From: Siphonobacter curvatus
Lineage (GTDB): Bacteria > Bacteroidota > Bacteroidia > Cytophagales > Spirosomataceae
Direction of reading: 5' to 3'
DNA: 64,000 nucleotides
NCBI RefSeq assembly: GCF_002943425.1
Contig: NZ_PTRA01000001.1
Location: forward strand, 1-64,000
The translations under genes were made by a program, and so were the position numbers. This document shows, one piece after another, positions 8,748 through 16,741 of the stretch (the first letter of the stretch is position 1; every line of letters begins with the position of its first letter). The notes beneath the pieces were generated by a model. That model was given only the letters and a program-made list of their open reading frames with translations. It ran no database searches and was not told where the DNA came from.

Positions 8748-8835
8748 TGAACCGCTATTAGACATAGTCATACCCTTAGCCTAGTGGCCCGAGTTTTTTA
8801 TTTTAAATCCTCAATCAACCTAGCATTCAAGTATT

Positions 8836-9288
8836 ATGAGTAGTTCACGTAAAGAAGCCATACACGCGGCTATGATGGCCGTTACTCAGGAAACCCTTAA
8901 TGATCTCATCAACCAGATGGAAACGATTCGTTCCAGCGTAATTGAGGATCAGGAAGAAGCACAGAGCGAATCCTACGAATCCAATAACGAAATGCTGATG
9001 AATGATCGTCGCGATCTGGAAGGCCGGGCGGAGGTAATTCGTCGCGACCTGACTACCTTGGATCAAATGGGTACGGAAATGCAGCACGATGCCGTACAGG
9101 TGGGCTCCGTAGTATTAACCGATCAGCGTAACTTTTATGTAAGCATCAGCCGAAACTGTGAAGTCGATGGGGTGGAATACATCGGTATTTCTACTTCAGC
9201 ACCGATCTATACGGTACTGGAAGGAAAGAAAGCCGGCGATCGCTTCGAATTTGCTGATCAACATTATACAATCTCAGAAGTATTTTAA
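8836..9288 (+). CDS. GreA/GreB-like protein
   Basis: 150 aa. Residues 10-75 form a long charged helix pair with the pattern seen in Bacteroidota GreA-like proteins (QSESYESNNEMLMNDRRDLEGR); the rest is a small beta domain like the GreA C-terminal FKBP-type fold (VGSVVLTDQRNFYVSIS, then APIYTVLEGKKAGDRFEF). Relatives are often mislabelled 3-oxoacyl-ACP synthase. GreA cleaves backtracked RNA in RNA polymerase. Acidic residues at the coiled-coil tip are few, so cleavage activity is uncertain. It is a single gene that ends at a bidirectional terminator. Confidence 0.75.
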   Translation: MSSSRKEAIHAAMMAVTQETLNDLINQMETIRSSVIEDQEEAQSESYESNNEMLMNDRRDLEGRAEVIRRDLTTLDQMGTEMQHDAVQVGSVVLTDQRNFYVSISRNCEVDGVEYIGISTSAPIYTVLEGKKAGDRFEFADQHYTISEVF

Positions 9289-9314
9289 GTCGTAGAGTGT
9301 TCCGTCTGAGAAAA

Positions 9315-9351
9315 TGAACCCTGAGCAAAGAAATTCTTCGCTCAGGGTTCA
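9315..9351. terminator. Bidirectional terminator closing the GreA-like gene and the copper/MauG operon
   Basis: 12-bp perfect stem TGAACCCTGAGC (9315-9326) / 9340-9351, 13-nt loop. A-rich sequence on the left gives the U-tract for the minus strand; CTCTTT follows on the right. It lies between convergent genes. Confidence 0.8.
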
Positions 9352-9363
9352 CTCTTTAATAGG

Positions 9364-10263
9364 CTACAGCAGCACCGTAACATGCAGTTGTAGCCGCTGT
9401 TTCGCCCGACTATCTCCCCCGGAAAGCTCTTGAGCCAGCGGTGGCTGAATATTGGCACCCGCGACGAAGCGACCGAAATAAGCTTCCACACCTGCCGTAG
9501 CAAGCGTTGCGTAGCCGCCCGTCTGGGAGTTACGCACGCCGTCTTTCAGATCGCGACTGGAATACTCAGCCGTAATGCCTGCATTGGGCATCAGTGTCAG
9601 TTTCTTTCCGGCACTGGTTACGTAAAAGACCGACGTTGAGCCACTGAGCCGATTTCCAAAGCGATAGTGCTGAGCGTTGGTCGTCGTCATCCGGTAACTA
9701 ACGTCCGAGTTCCAGCCCCAGGAACGGTACCGAAGGGTGTAAATCGCATTCAGCAGGAAATCCGTACTGCCCGTTCCGAGTTGAAAATTAGCATTGGCTC
9801 CCAGCGATCCATCGTTTACGAAATTCGAGCGACCCGTGGCCAGCTTCACGCCACCCCCCAGGAGCAGCGTATGATTCACGGCCCGGTCCGTCGTATCCAT
9901 GTTCGTATTGAAAACGTTGTAATTGGCCAGTACCGTAATATCACCCAGTCCATTCAGCCGTGAAGAAGTCGCAGCGTCGGACTGGTAATTGAAGTTGTAC
10001 GGTACAAAGGCCAGCATCTGAATTCGCTGGGTCGGATAAAAACGTCCCCAAAGCTCCGTCGTTTGAAAGGTTTCTTTGGTACGCAGGAGTTGGGAATTCA
10101 GGTGCGAGTCGTAGGTACGGTACCGATACCGAACTCCCACAAAATTGCGGTACGACTGCGGCATGATGCCGTAATAGGCATTGCCTACGCCACAGCCGCA
10201 GATATCGCAGGCCCACGCGGGTAGCGACAGGCTCCAAAATAGAAGCAGTACGATTTTTTTCAT
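9364..10263 (-). CDS. Outer-membrane barrel-like protein with N-terminal CDICGCG motif
   Basis: 299 aa. The signal peptide ends at Ala18 and the mature protein starts with C-D-I-C-G-C-G (Cys19, 22, 24). The rest is a chain of amphipathic strands with many aromatic ends, typical of a transporter-like outer-membrane barrel. The clustered Cys could bind a metal or, for Cys19, carry a lipid. It is the last gene of the operon, 12 bases after the MbnH-like gene. Proteins with this start occur beside di-heme peroxidase/MbnP genes in Bacteroidota (from memory). A role in copper or electron handling is inference from context. Confidence 0.8.
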   Translation of the reverse strand: MKKIVLLLFWSLSLPAWACDICGCGVGNAYYGIMPQSYRNFVGVRYRYRTYDSHLNSQLLRTKETFQTTELWGRFYPTQRIQMLAFVPYNFNYQSDAATSSRLNGLGDITVLANYNVFNTNMDTTDRAVNHTLLLGGGVKLATGRSNFVNDGSLGANANFQLGTGSTDFLLNAIYTLRYRSWGWNSDVSYRMTTTNAQHYRFGNRLSGSTSVFYVTSAGKKLTLMPNAGITAEYSSRDLKDGVRNSQTGGYATLATAGVEAYFGRFVAGANIQPPLAQELSGGDSRAKQRLQLHVTVLL

Positions 10264-10275
10264 GAAAAAGACGGG

Positions 10276-11304
10276 TCAGGGAACCGCCAGTTGCTTGTTC
10301 GTAAGAAATTCTTCGTCGGTCAGTGTTTTCAGGAAGGCAATGATTTGCTGCCGTTCCTGCTGCGTGAGAGCGATTCCTCGTTGGCCGTTACTAGCTTTCA
10401 GAATCGGGTCTAGGTTGGGCGTATCGTGTACGTTTTCGGCGTAATGATCCAGTACCGCTTCTAAGGTATAGAACCGACCATCGTGCATGTACGGGCCCGT
10501 AACTGCTACATTCCGTAAGCTGGGTACGCGGAAGGTATAGCGATCTTTCTCCTGATTCGTGATCCGAAACCGACCTTCATCGGCATCGCTAGTGAGAAAA
10601 AGTCCGTTGTTGCGATAGCTGCGATCCGTAAACAGTTCGCCCGCGTGGCAGGAGGAGCATTTCTGCTGAAAAAGGTGCAGACCAGCCTGCTCGTCGTTCG
10701 TCAGCGTAACGCCTTCCTTACGTACAAAATGATCGTAACGGGAGTTCGCGGAAACCAGTGTCAGCATAAACTGAGACAGTGATTGCAGAAACCGGGCCGT
10801 TGTAATTTCTTCCGTACCAAAAGCCTTTTTGAAGAGCAATGGATACTTTTTGGTAGCCCGCAGTTTATCAATCACATTCGTCATAGTTTCACCCATTTCT
10901 ACCTCACTGATGATTGGAGCAATCGGTACCAGATCCAGATCCGGTACACCACCATCCCAGAAAAACTCTGATTCCCAAGCCAAATTTTGCAAGGGTAGGG
11001 AATTACGGGTTCCTTTCAGGTTGTGGATACCGTGGCTGACGTCGTGCCCGTGGTGCGTAAATCCGTACGGCTGCGAATGACACTCGGCACAGGAAATGGT
11101 ATTGTCCTTCGAAAGCAAGGTTTCATTGAAGAGAGCTTTCCCCAGTTCCACGCCCGAAGTCGTCAGTGGATTCCGTTCGAACGCATACAATGGCTTCGGG
11201 AAGTTGGCGGGTACGGTAAATGAGACTTCCGGCCCGGTCCGTTCGGGCGACGAACAGGACCAGACCAGCAGTACTATCCACACACCGGCCCAGAGCCTAG
11301 TCAT
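10276..11304 (-). CDS. MauG/MbnH-type di-heme c-type peroxidase lipoprotein
   Basis: 342 aa from the ATG at 11304, which overlaps the stop codon of the MbnP gene by 8 bases; an upstream TTG is rejected. Lipobox with Cys17. There are two CXXCH heme sites, C72-A-E-C-H76 and C216-S-S-C-H220, with a MHDGRF segment near the C-terminus, as in bacterial cytochrome c peroxidase/MauG. MbnH, of this family, oxidises a tryptophan of MbnP to kynurenine. Its tight overlap with MbnP supports that role over simple peroxide removal, but a cytochrome c peroxidase function remains possible. It acts in the periplasm. Confidence 0.88.
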   Translation of the reverse strand: MTRLWAGVWIVLLVWSCSSPERTGPEVSFTVPANFPKPLYAFERNPLTTSGVELGKALFNETLLSKDNTISCAECHSQPYGFTHHGHDVSHGIHNLKGTRNSLPLQNLAWESEFFWDGGVPDLDLVPIAPIISEVEMGETMTNVIDKLRATKKYPLLFKKAFGTEEITTARFLQSLSQFMLTLVSANSRYDHFVRKEGVTLTNDEQAGLHLFQQKCSSCHAGELFTDRSYRNNGLFLTSDADEGRFRITNQEKDRYTFRVPSLRNVAVTGPYMHDGRFYTLEAVLDHYAENVHDTPNLDPILKASNGQRGIALTQQERQQIIAFLKTLTDEEFLTNKQLAVP

Positions 11305-12094
11305 TGTGAATGTGGTCAACCGTAAACATATTCACGTAGTTGTTGGCCAGCGGAGCCGCTACGGAAGGATCATGTACCGATTTGGTTTCCTGAAGTTTCA
11401 GGGCCGTCGTACTGTTGAAGAACTTATGAAGATTGACTACAAAATGAATCGTCGGGCTGATGGATTTACGTACGGTGGCCGTTCCGTTCAGGGGCAAGGT
11501 TACGGTACGGATGTTATTGGGGGCTTGATTCGTATAGCCACCATATCCGCCTACGTGGTACTGAAAGGGTCGTAACCCCGCTCCATTGGCCGGCACGACT
11601 GGGGAAGTTCCTTCAAATTTGAAGAAGATATAGCCGGAATTCCATCCCCACCACATATTGTCCTCCCCGTACGCATAAGTATCCAGTACTCCCGTCCGTC
11701 CAGCAATGGGCGAGGCACTCTTCAGGCTATCGACACCTACCATAAAGCTTACCTCGCTGTAATCACCTTCTGGAACGTTTTTCAGTTTAGGCTCCCAGGT
11801 CTCCGAATCGGCCTGGCGAATGAGGAAGTACTGATCCGGAAATTTTATGACGGTACCGTCCGTTTTTTTCAGCGAGACATTGCTGATGAAGTAATTCAGT
11901 GTGGTGACTGAAAACTCCTCGCCGAAGTCATTTTTGTACGGCGTAGTGCCCAGTACCAGCTTTTGAGCACCCACTCGGTTATCAAACTCAAGTGTTAGGC
12001 TAGGACCATCCGGTTCGGGTTCCTCGTTTTTACAGGCCGTGAAAACGGTGGTACAAAAAGCGAATAGAAGAAGGAATAAGGGATTGATTTTCAT
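11297..12094 (-). CDS. MbnP-like copper-binding lipoprotein
   Basis: 265 aa. Lipobox FTAC with Cys21. The mature protein matches the MbnP family: beta-rich, with the signature GEDNMWWGWNSGYIFFKFEG, which holds Trp148, Trp149 and Trp151, followed by GLRPFQYHVGGYGG (His180), then IHFVVNLHKFF (His217, His223) and a C-terminal DHIHN (His261, His263). In characterised MbnP, a tryptophan converted to kynurenine and histidines bind copper; the enzyme needed is the partner MbnH. Here di-heme genes lie on both sides (21-base gap upstream, 8-base overlap downstream). Which Trp is modified is not visible. Confidence 0.85.
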   Translation of the reverse strand: MKINPLFLLLFAFCTTVFTACKNEEPEPDGPSLTLEFDNRVGAQKLVLGTTPYKNDFGEEFSVTTLNYFISNVSLKKTDGTVIKFPDQYFLIRQADSETWEPKLKNVPEGDYSEVSFMVGVDSLKSASPIAGRTGVLDTYAYGEDNMWWGWNSGYIFFKFEGTSPVVPANGAGLRPFQYHVGGYGGYTNQAPNNIRTVTLPLNGTATVRKSISPTIHFVVNLHKFFNSTTALKLQETKSVHDPSVAAPLANNYVNMFTVDHIHND

Positions 12095-12115
12095 TGAAAA
12101 AGTATCTTGATTTGC

Positions 12116-13207
12116 CTACCGGACGGGGAATCCCGCGGGTTCGGCAAAGCGTTGGTCTTTTAAAAATTCAGTATCCGTCAGCGTATTCAGAAAAGCGATA
12201 ATCTTCCGTTTTTCGTCGGCGGTCATGGGTATGCCTAAGCGTCCGTTTTGCTTCAGCAGCGGATCGAGGTTGGGCGTATCCTGTACGCCTGAGGCGTAAT
12301 GATCGAGCATTTCCTGCAACTTAGTAAAGCGGCCGTCGTGCGTATAGGGCAGACTTTCGGCAATATTCCGCAGACTGGGAACCTTAAACGTAAAGCGGTC
12401 CGATTCCTGTTTGGTTACCGTATAGCGACCTTCGTCGACCACTACTTGTAAGGTAGGTTTCCCATTGACGTATACCACTTTAGTACGCTCAAACTTCGGC
12501 AAGCCGTTATTGCGGAAGCTACCGTCCGTGAATAACTCTCCGGCGTGACAGCTTTTACAGCCTTTCGATTCGAAGAGTTTCATTCCTTCCAGCTCATCCG
12601 CCGATAGGGTTTCGCCTTCCTTACGGACGTATTTGTCGTACCGTGAATTGGCTGAAACCAGCGTCAGCATAAACTGGGTGAGGGCATGAAGCGTCCGGTC
12701 TGCCGTAATATCTTCCGTACCGTACGCGGCTTTGAACAGGGGCGGGTAGCCCTTCGTCCGCTGGAGTTTCTTTACTACGTTTTCCATCGTATCATCCATC
12801 TCGTCGGGATGAGTGATTGGTACAATGGCTTGTAGATCAAGGTTTTCTACGGCACCGTCCCACATGTAATGTTTTTGCCAGGCCAGATTCTGAAGGGCCA
12901 GCGAGTTGCGAAGGCCCGTCCGATTCTCAATACCGTGACTTAAATCGTGCATGTGGTGGGTAAAGGCGTAGTATTGACGGTGGCATTCACCGCAGGCAAT
13001 GGTACTATCCCGCGAGAGTATGCCATCGTAAAATAATTGTTTACCCAGGGCAAAACCCGCTTCGGTCACCGGCTTTTGGGCGACGGGGTAATCGGGTTGT
13101 GGAAAGTTCTTAGGTATACTGAACAAGGGCACGGGTGCCGAGGGAGCGGGGTCCTTCGAGCACGCCAGACTGATCAGAAAAATCAGGAATGGGTATACTT
13201 TTCTCAT
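12116..13207 (-). CDS. Second MauG/MbnH-type di-heme c-type peroxidase lipoprotein
   Basis: 363 aa from the ATG at 13207. Lipobox with Cys16. Heme sites C72-G-E-C-H76 and C217-K-S-C-H221. It aligns along its length with the 10.3-11.3 kb protein (shared SRDSTIACGECH-like and ALTQFMLTLVSANSRYD segments), but has an insertion of about 20 residues after FRNNG (KFERTKVVYVNGKPTLQVVV). The two are paralogues, probably from duplication. The insertion may alter substrate access. It stands first of the di-heme/MbnP trio, 79 bases after the small Cys/His protein. Confidence 0.88.
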   Translation of the reverse strand: MRKVYPFLIFLISLACSKDPAPSAPVPLFSIPKNFPQPDYPVAQKPVTEAGFALGKQLFYDGILSRDSTIACGECHRQYYAFTHHMHDLSHGIENRTGLRNSLALQNLAWQKHYMWDGAVENLDLQAIVPITHPDEMDDTMENVVKKLQRTKGYPPLFKAAYGTEDITADRTLHALTQFMLTLVSANSRYDKYVRKEGETLSADELEGMKLFESKGCKSCHAGELFTDGSFRNNGLPKFERTKVVYVNGKPTLQVVVDEGRYTVTKQESDRFTFKVPSLRNIAESLPYTHDGRFTKLQEMLDHYASGVQDTPNLDPLLKQNGRLGIPMTADEKRKIIAFLNTLTDTEFLKDQRFAEPAGFPVR

Positions 13208-13292
13208 AAGCAAAGCCTTGCCGGCGGCACACAGCCGTACAATTCATTTATACGTCGAGAAAGGTGTAAAAGTGTCTGTTAGTACCTAAAAA

Positions 13293-13694
13293 CTAGGAAA
13301 AGATCACCTGGGGCGGGCGAAAACAGTCACTTAAGGAGTCATGCACATAGACTGGAGCCAGGAAAGGCGTGGGCTCCAGCTCACGTTCGGCCCATGAAGA
13401 AAGGACAAACGTAAAGGTCGTCAGCAGATGTTCATGCGGCAGTTCCAGCAGCTGCGTTACCAGACGCTGGCTGGCTTCGCGTTCATCGTGTTCCTGAGCG
13501 GCTTTGAGTTTTTTTGCCAGGTAACATTTTCCGTCGCAGTGTAACTCGGGACGCAATCGATTTTCGCAAAGGTACTGAGCAATGTAATCGTGCCGAAGCT
13601 CGAAGTCAACCAGAATGACCGGGACTACGAGCGTGCGTAACATCAGAAGCGATGTCAGCACATACACGCCGAAAGTCCGCAGAGTTGCATTCAT
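13293..13694 (-). CDS. Small membrane-anchored Cys/His protein, function unknown
   Basis: 133 aa from the ATG at 13694 (a 146-aa form starts at 13733). One hydrophobic span near residues 8-27, then a soluble part with ENRLRPELHCDGKCYLAKKL, containing three Cys (one just before, in YLCENR, plus HCDGKC) and a nearby His. A Glu/His-rich segment and a C-terminal FRPPQ follow. I recall similar proteins next to copper or TonB-receptor genes in Bacteroidota but no characterised function. Its position at the head of the copper/MauG operon suggests a metal-related role (inference). Confidence 0.65.
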   Translation of the reverse strand: MNATLRTFGVYVLTSLLMLRTLVVPVILVDFELRHDYIAQYLCENRLRPELHCDGKCYLAKKLKAAQEHDEREASQRLVTQLLELPHEHLLTTFTFVLSSWAERELEPTPFLAPVYVHDSLSDCFRPPQVIFS

Positions 13695-13761
13695 GGGTGC
13701 AAAGCTAAAGCTGGAAAGGAAATCACGGACCATTTATTTCACAAAAATCCGAGGAGAACAA

Positions 13762-14643
13762 TTAGTCCAGTTGCGAGGAAGTCAAAACATGCTGTTTGGG
13801 AAGCTTACGTAATTCCTGGATCATGAGCGGTTTGATGATGGGACGGGCCGTCCACATGATACCATGTCGCTGACGGGCAAGGTAAATAACATCAACGCTT
13901 GGAGCATTCACGAGTTGTTTCGCCGCCCAAAGTGGATTGACTGGATACAGTAATCGATCTTCCAGACCATGCACCATCGTCACGGGCATGTGAATGTTTT
14001 TCCAGAGCGGTACCATCGCGACCAGGTGCGGGTAGTGATTCTGTTTTTCATCGTCGGCCACGTGTATAAAACCCGGAATCCAGGCGGAAAATATCGGTAC
14101 GAGTTTTGAAATGGGGTAGATTTTCTCGGCTCCGGGTTTGTAAGAGCCGCACACGAGGAGCAGTCGGTCAAAGGCATCTGGATTGTCCATCGCCAGTCGG
14201 GAAGCTACCGTAGCTCCGTAGGAAGTGCCGAAAAGTAGGGTTGGGCGATGATCTTGCGTTTGCCAAAGCATTTTTGTTAATACTTCCGATTGCCGGGAAA
14301 TAAACTTTTCTCCCCAACCGTAATCCGACTCGCCGTAACCCGGTCGGTCGGGAGCAATAAGCTGAGCCTGTTTTTGTAAATCCGGATCGTTCAGGTAAAA
14401 GCGTAAACCTTCCAGTGAACTCGGCGATCCGTGCAGCAGTACCATTTTTCTAGGCAGTGTATCGGAACCAATTTTTAGGTATCGAATGGTACGACCTAGT
14501 GTATCGTAATAAACAATTTTAACCGGAATGCCTTTGTCAATCAGATCTTTCCGGATTTCTCGTCGGGAATACCGCCGGTGCTCGAAACAGGAAGTACAAA
14601 CGAAAGTCAGAAGAATAAGAATAAAAAACAGCCTGGGTTTCAT
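13762..14643 (-). CDS. Alpha/beta-hydrolase lipoprotein
   Basis: 293 aa from the ATG at 14643, which gives a clean lipoprotein signal ending at Cys19; an ATG 12 bases upstream is also possible. The fold is alpha/beta hydrolase: oxyanion segment HGSPSS (71-76), nucleophile elbow GTSYGA with Ser141, Asp229 in HGLEDR, His260 in RQRHG. PDRPGYGES is also typical. Substrate unknown; the location, anchored in a membrane facing the periplasm or outside, suggests an esterase- or haloperoxidase-like enzyme. It is transcribed divergently from the DUF2059 gene and lies 67 bases upstream of the copper operon on the same strand. Confidence 0.85.
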   Translation of the reverse strand: MKPRLFFILILLTFVCTSCFEHRRYSRREIRKDLIDKGIPVKIVYYDTLGRTIRYLKIGSDTLPRKMVLLHGSPSSLEGLRFYLNDPDLQKQAQLIAPDRPGYGESDYGWGEKFISRQSEVLTKMLWQTQDHRPTLLFGTSYGATVASRLAMDNPDAFDRLLLVCGSYKPGAEKIYPISKLVPIFSAWIPGFIHVADDEKQNHYPHLVAMVPLWKNIHMPVTMVHGLEDRLLYPVNPLWAAKQLVNAPSVDVIYLARQRHGIMWTARPIIKPLMIQELRKLPKQHVLTSSQLD

Positions 14644-14730
14644 ACAATGTGTCATGACTTATAAACGAAAATGGGGTTACGCAGAATTCCGGATAGAAAG
14701 CTTAATTTCCCGGAAAATCGAAGCAGTCCC

Positions 14731-15162
14731 ATGAAATACCTTTTACCCTGTTGTTTTTTACTGCTCCCGTTGGGAGTCCTGGCCCAAAATCCCGTCCCTG
14801 AGAAAGAGCGTTTAATTCGTAAACTCATGCAGGTAAGCAAAGTTTTTGAATTGGCCCGCTATACAATGGATGCGACCATCGAAGGGCAACGTAAGGTGGC
14901 TAATCCGAATTTACCCGAGGGTTTTTGGGAGGAATTCAAAAAGGAAATTACCGATGAGAAGCTATACGAATTGTACGTTCCCATTTTCTCTAAACACTAT
15001 ACGGAAGAAGATCTGAAAGGATTGATCACCTTCTATGAAACGCCTCTCGGACAAAAAATGGTACAAAACCAGCCGCTGGTTATGCAGGAAGCGTCCCAGG
15101 CAGGAGAACAATTAGGGGCCGAAATCGCTATGAAAGTGTATGCAAAATTGAAGAAAGAATAA
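14731..15162 (+). CDS. DUF2059-type secreted protein
   Basis: 143 aa from the ATG at 14731, which opens a Sec signal peptide cleaved near VLAQ (residue 18-19). The upstream ATG at 14671 would bury the signal and is rejected. The mature protein is helical and contains the DUF2059 core (YVPIFSKHYTEEDLKGLITFYETPLGQKM). Function of the family is unknown. It is a single gene ending at a strong terminator. Confidence 0.85.
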   Translation: MKYLLPCCFLLLPLGVLAQNPVPEKERLIRKLMQVSKVFELARYTMDATIEGQRKVANPNLPEGFWEEFKKEITDEKLYELYVPIFSKHYTEEDLKGLITFYETPLGQKMVQNQPLVMQEASQAGEQLGAEIAMKVYAKLKKE

Positions 15163-15173
15163 TAAAAGCCGGT

Positions 15174-15214
15174 ACAAAAAAAGGTGATACGCTTTGTGTA
15201 TCACCTTTTTTTGT
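15174..15214. terminator. Bidirectional terminator between DUF2059 gene and GH29 fucosidase
   Basis: 17-bp perfect stem ACAAAAAAAGGTGATAC (15174-15190) / 15198-15214, 7-nt loop, A7/T7 runs at the base. It serves convergent genes. Confidence 0.92.
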
Positions 15215-15239
15215 GGGTACTAATGGGATTTGATATCCC

Positions 15240-16652
15240 TTATTTTTTTGCTAGCTTAAAGACGTATACGGGTGAATCGCCCGCCTGCTTGCGGAGACTT
15301 TCCGACAGTTTTACAACTTTATCCTGAGCTTTGATCGAGCCTTTGGTACCGAGTAACTGAATGCTTTGCGACTTTTCCAGAATTGGAATTTCCAGCGAAG
15401 CGGGTAACGTTTCACCTTCCGCTGCCCGGTACAGAGCGTAGAGCGTATTTCCTTTCTTCGTATACGCCCATTTGCCGGACTGGTACGGAGCTACCGCAGT
15501 GGTCTCATAAATCGCTTCACCATTTAGGTTCATCCACTTACCAATGTCAGCCAGTCGCTGGTAAGCTTCTTCGTGCCATTCGCCGTCAGGACCGGGAGCC
15601 ACGTTCAGCAGTAGGTTACCGCCTTTCGACACGATGTCCGCCAGCATATGAATCAGCTTCCGTGTGGATTTGAAGTTTTCCTTGGGAATGTAGCTCCAGG
15701 AATCACCCATGGTCATGCAGCTTTCCCAGGGGAAGGGAAGGGCTTCGCTGGGTACTGACTGCTCGGGCGTAACGTAGTTTTCGTACTCGCCCGCCACCGT
15801 ACGATCTACGACGAGCAGACCGGGCTGATGCTCGCGAGCCATTTTGGCAATCTTCGGCATATCAATGTCCTGATCGAAAGGAATCGCTTTCTGCCAGCTC
15901 ACCGTTGAGTCGATGGTACTGAACGGACGAACCCAACCGCCATCGAGCCAGAGGATATCCATTTTACCGTAATCCGTCATCAGTTCCTGAATTTGGTTGT
16001 AGGTAAACTGCTTGAACTGATTCCACTTCTCGGGATACTTGCTGGGAACATAGCTCGAATTCCGGTCTTTAGGAGGGAAGTACGACCACCAATAGCTATC
16101 GGTGTGCCAGTCGGGCTTCGAGAAATACGCCCCAACCATGAATCCCTGATCCCGAAACGACTTGAATACTTCCTTGGCTACGTTGGCCTTCGGATTGGTT
16201 TTAAAAGGCGTATTTGTGATTTTGTAATCCGTTTGCTTCGTATCAAACATGCAGAAACCGTCATGGTGCTTGGTCGTAAATACCACGTACTTCATCCCTG
16301 CTTCTTTGGCCGCTTTCGCCCAGCGGTCGGGGTTGAATTTGACGGGATTGAACGTTTGGGGAATTTTTTCGTAGGCTTGTTTATAATCGTACCAGTTCGC
16401 CGCGTAAGGGCCTTTCCGCTCACACCAGCCTTCGTCCTCGGGGCATAAGGACCAGGATTCTACGATGCCCCACTGGCTGTAGGTTCCCCAGTGCATCAGC
16501 AAGCCAAACTTAATGCCCTGCCACTGATCCAGTTTTGCTTTAACCGCCGGATCTTTGGGCGTTACGTACCCTACGTGGTGTTGTTCAGAATGTTGCTGAG
16601 CCCGAACGAAAAGACTCGTCAAAACGAGAAGACTAATAAAAAATGATTTCAT
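15240..16652 (-). CDS. Alpha-L-fucosidase, GH29
   Basis: 470 aa from the ATG at 16652; the longer frame to 16793 runs through the upstream terminator and is rejected. Signal peptide ends around VRAQ (16-19). GH29 motifs: GIKFGLLMHWGTYSQW (46-61), TTKHHDGF (126-133), and the nucleophile Asp237 in ILWLDGGW. A C-terminal beta-sandwich follows. It removes terminal alpha-linked fucose from glycans in the periplasm or outside. By length and overall form it is closer to broad-specificity GH29-A than to GH29-B, though this is not certain. It lies downstream of the ROK regulator, separated by a terminator. Confidence 0.92.
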   Translation of the reverse strand: MKSFFISLLVLTSLFVRAQQHSEQHHVGYVTPKDPAVKAKLDQWQGIKFGLLMHWGTYSQWGIVESWSLCPEDEGWCERKGPYAANWYDYKQAYEKIPQTFNPVKFNPDRWAKAAKEAGMKYVVFTTKHHDGFCMFDTKQTDYKITNTPFKTNPKANVAKEVFKSFRDQGFMVGAYFSKPDWHTDSYWWSYFPPKDRNSSYVPSKYPEKWNQFKQFTYNQIQELMTDYGKMDILWLDGGWVRPFSTIDSTVSWQKAIPFDQDIDMPKIAKMAREHQPGLLVVDRTVAGEYENYVTPEQSVPSEALPFPWESCMTMGDSWSYIPKENFKSTRKLIHMLADIVSKGGNLLLNVAPGPDGEWHEEAYQRLADIGKWMNLNGEAIYETTAVAPYQSGKWAYTKKGNTLYALYRAAEGETLPASLEIPILEKSQSIQLLGTKGSIKAQDKVVKLSESLRKQAGDSPVYVFKLAKK

Positions 16653-16674
16653 AATAGGAGAAAGAAAGAAACGA

Positions 16675-16729
16675 AAAACCGTGCCCAGCGAACTGATCCG
16701 GTACGCGGATTTGGTGGCAGGGCACGGTT
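16675..16729 (-). terminator. Terminator of the ROK regulator gene
   Basis: AACCGTGCCC (16677-16686) pairs with GGGCACGGTT (16720-16729). The 33-nt interior can form a second small stem (ATCCG/CGGAT), giving a branched fold. The minus-strand product ends in TTTTT. It lies between the ROK gene and the fucosidase gene. Confidence 0.75.
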
Positions 16730-16741
16730 CAAAAAAGAATT

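Larger units (their letters stand above)
8485..8835. other. Intergenic region with terminator and imperfect palindrome
   Basis: 351 bases with no credible gene. The first 80 bases carry the yceI terminator. The rest holds a long imperfect inverted repeat (8637-8747) and AT-rich sequence before the GreA-like gene. No clear -7/-33 promoter pair was found. Confidence 0.6.
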
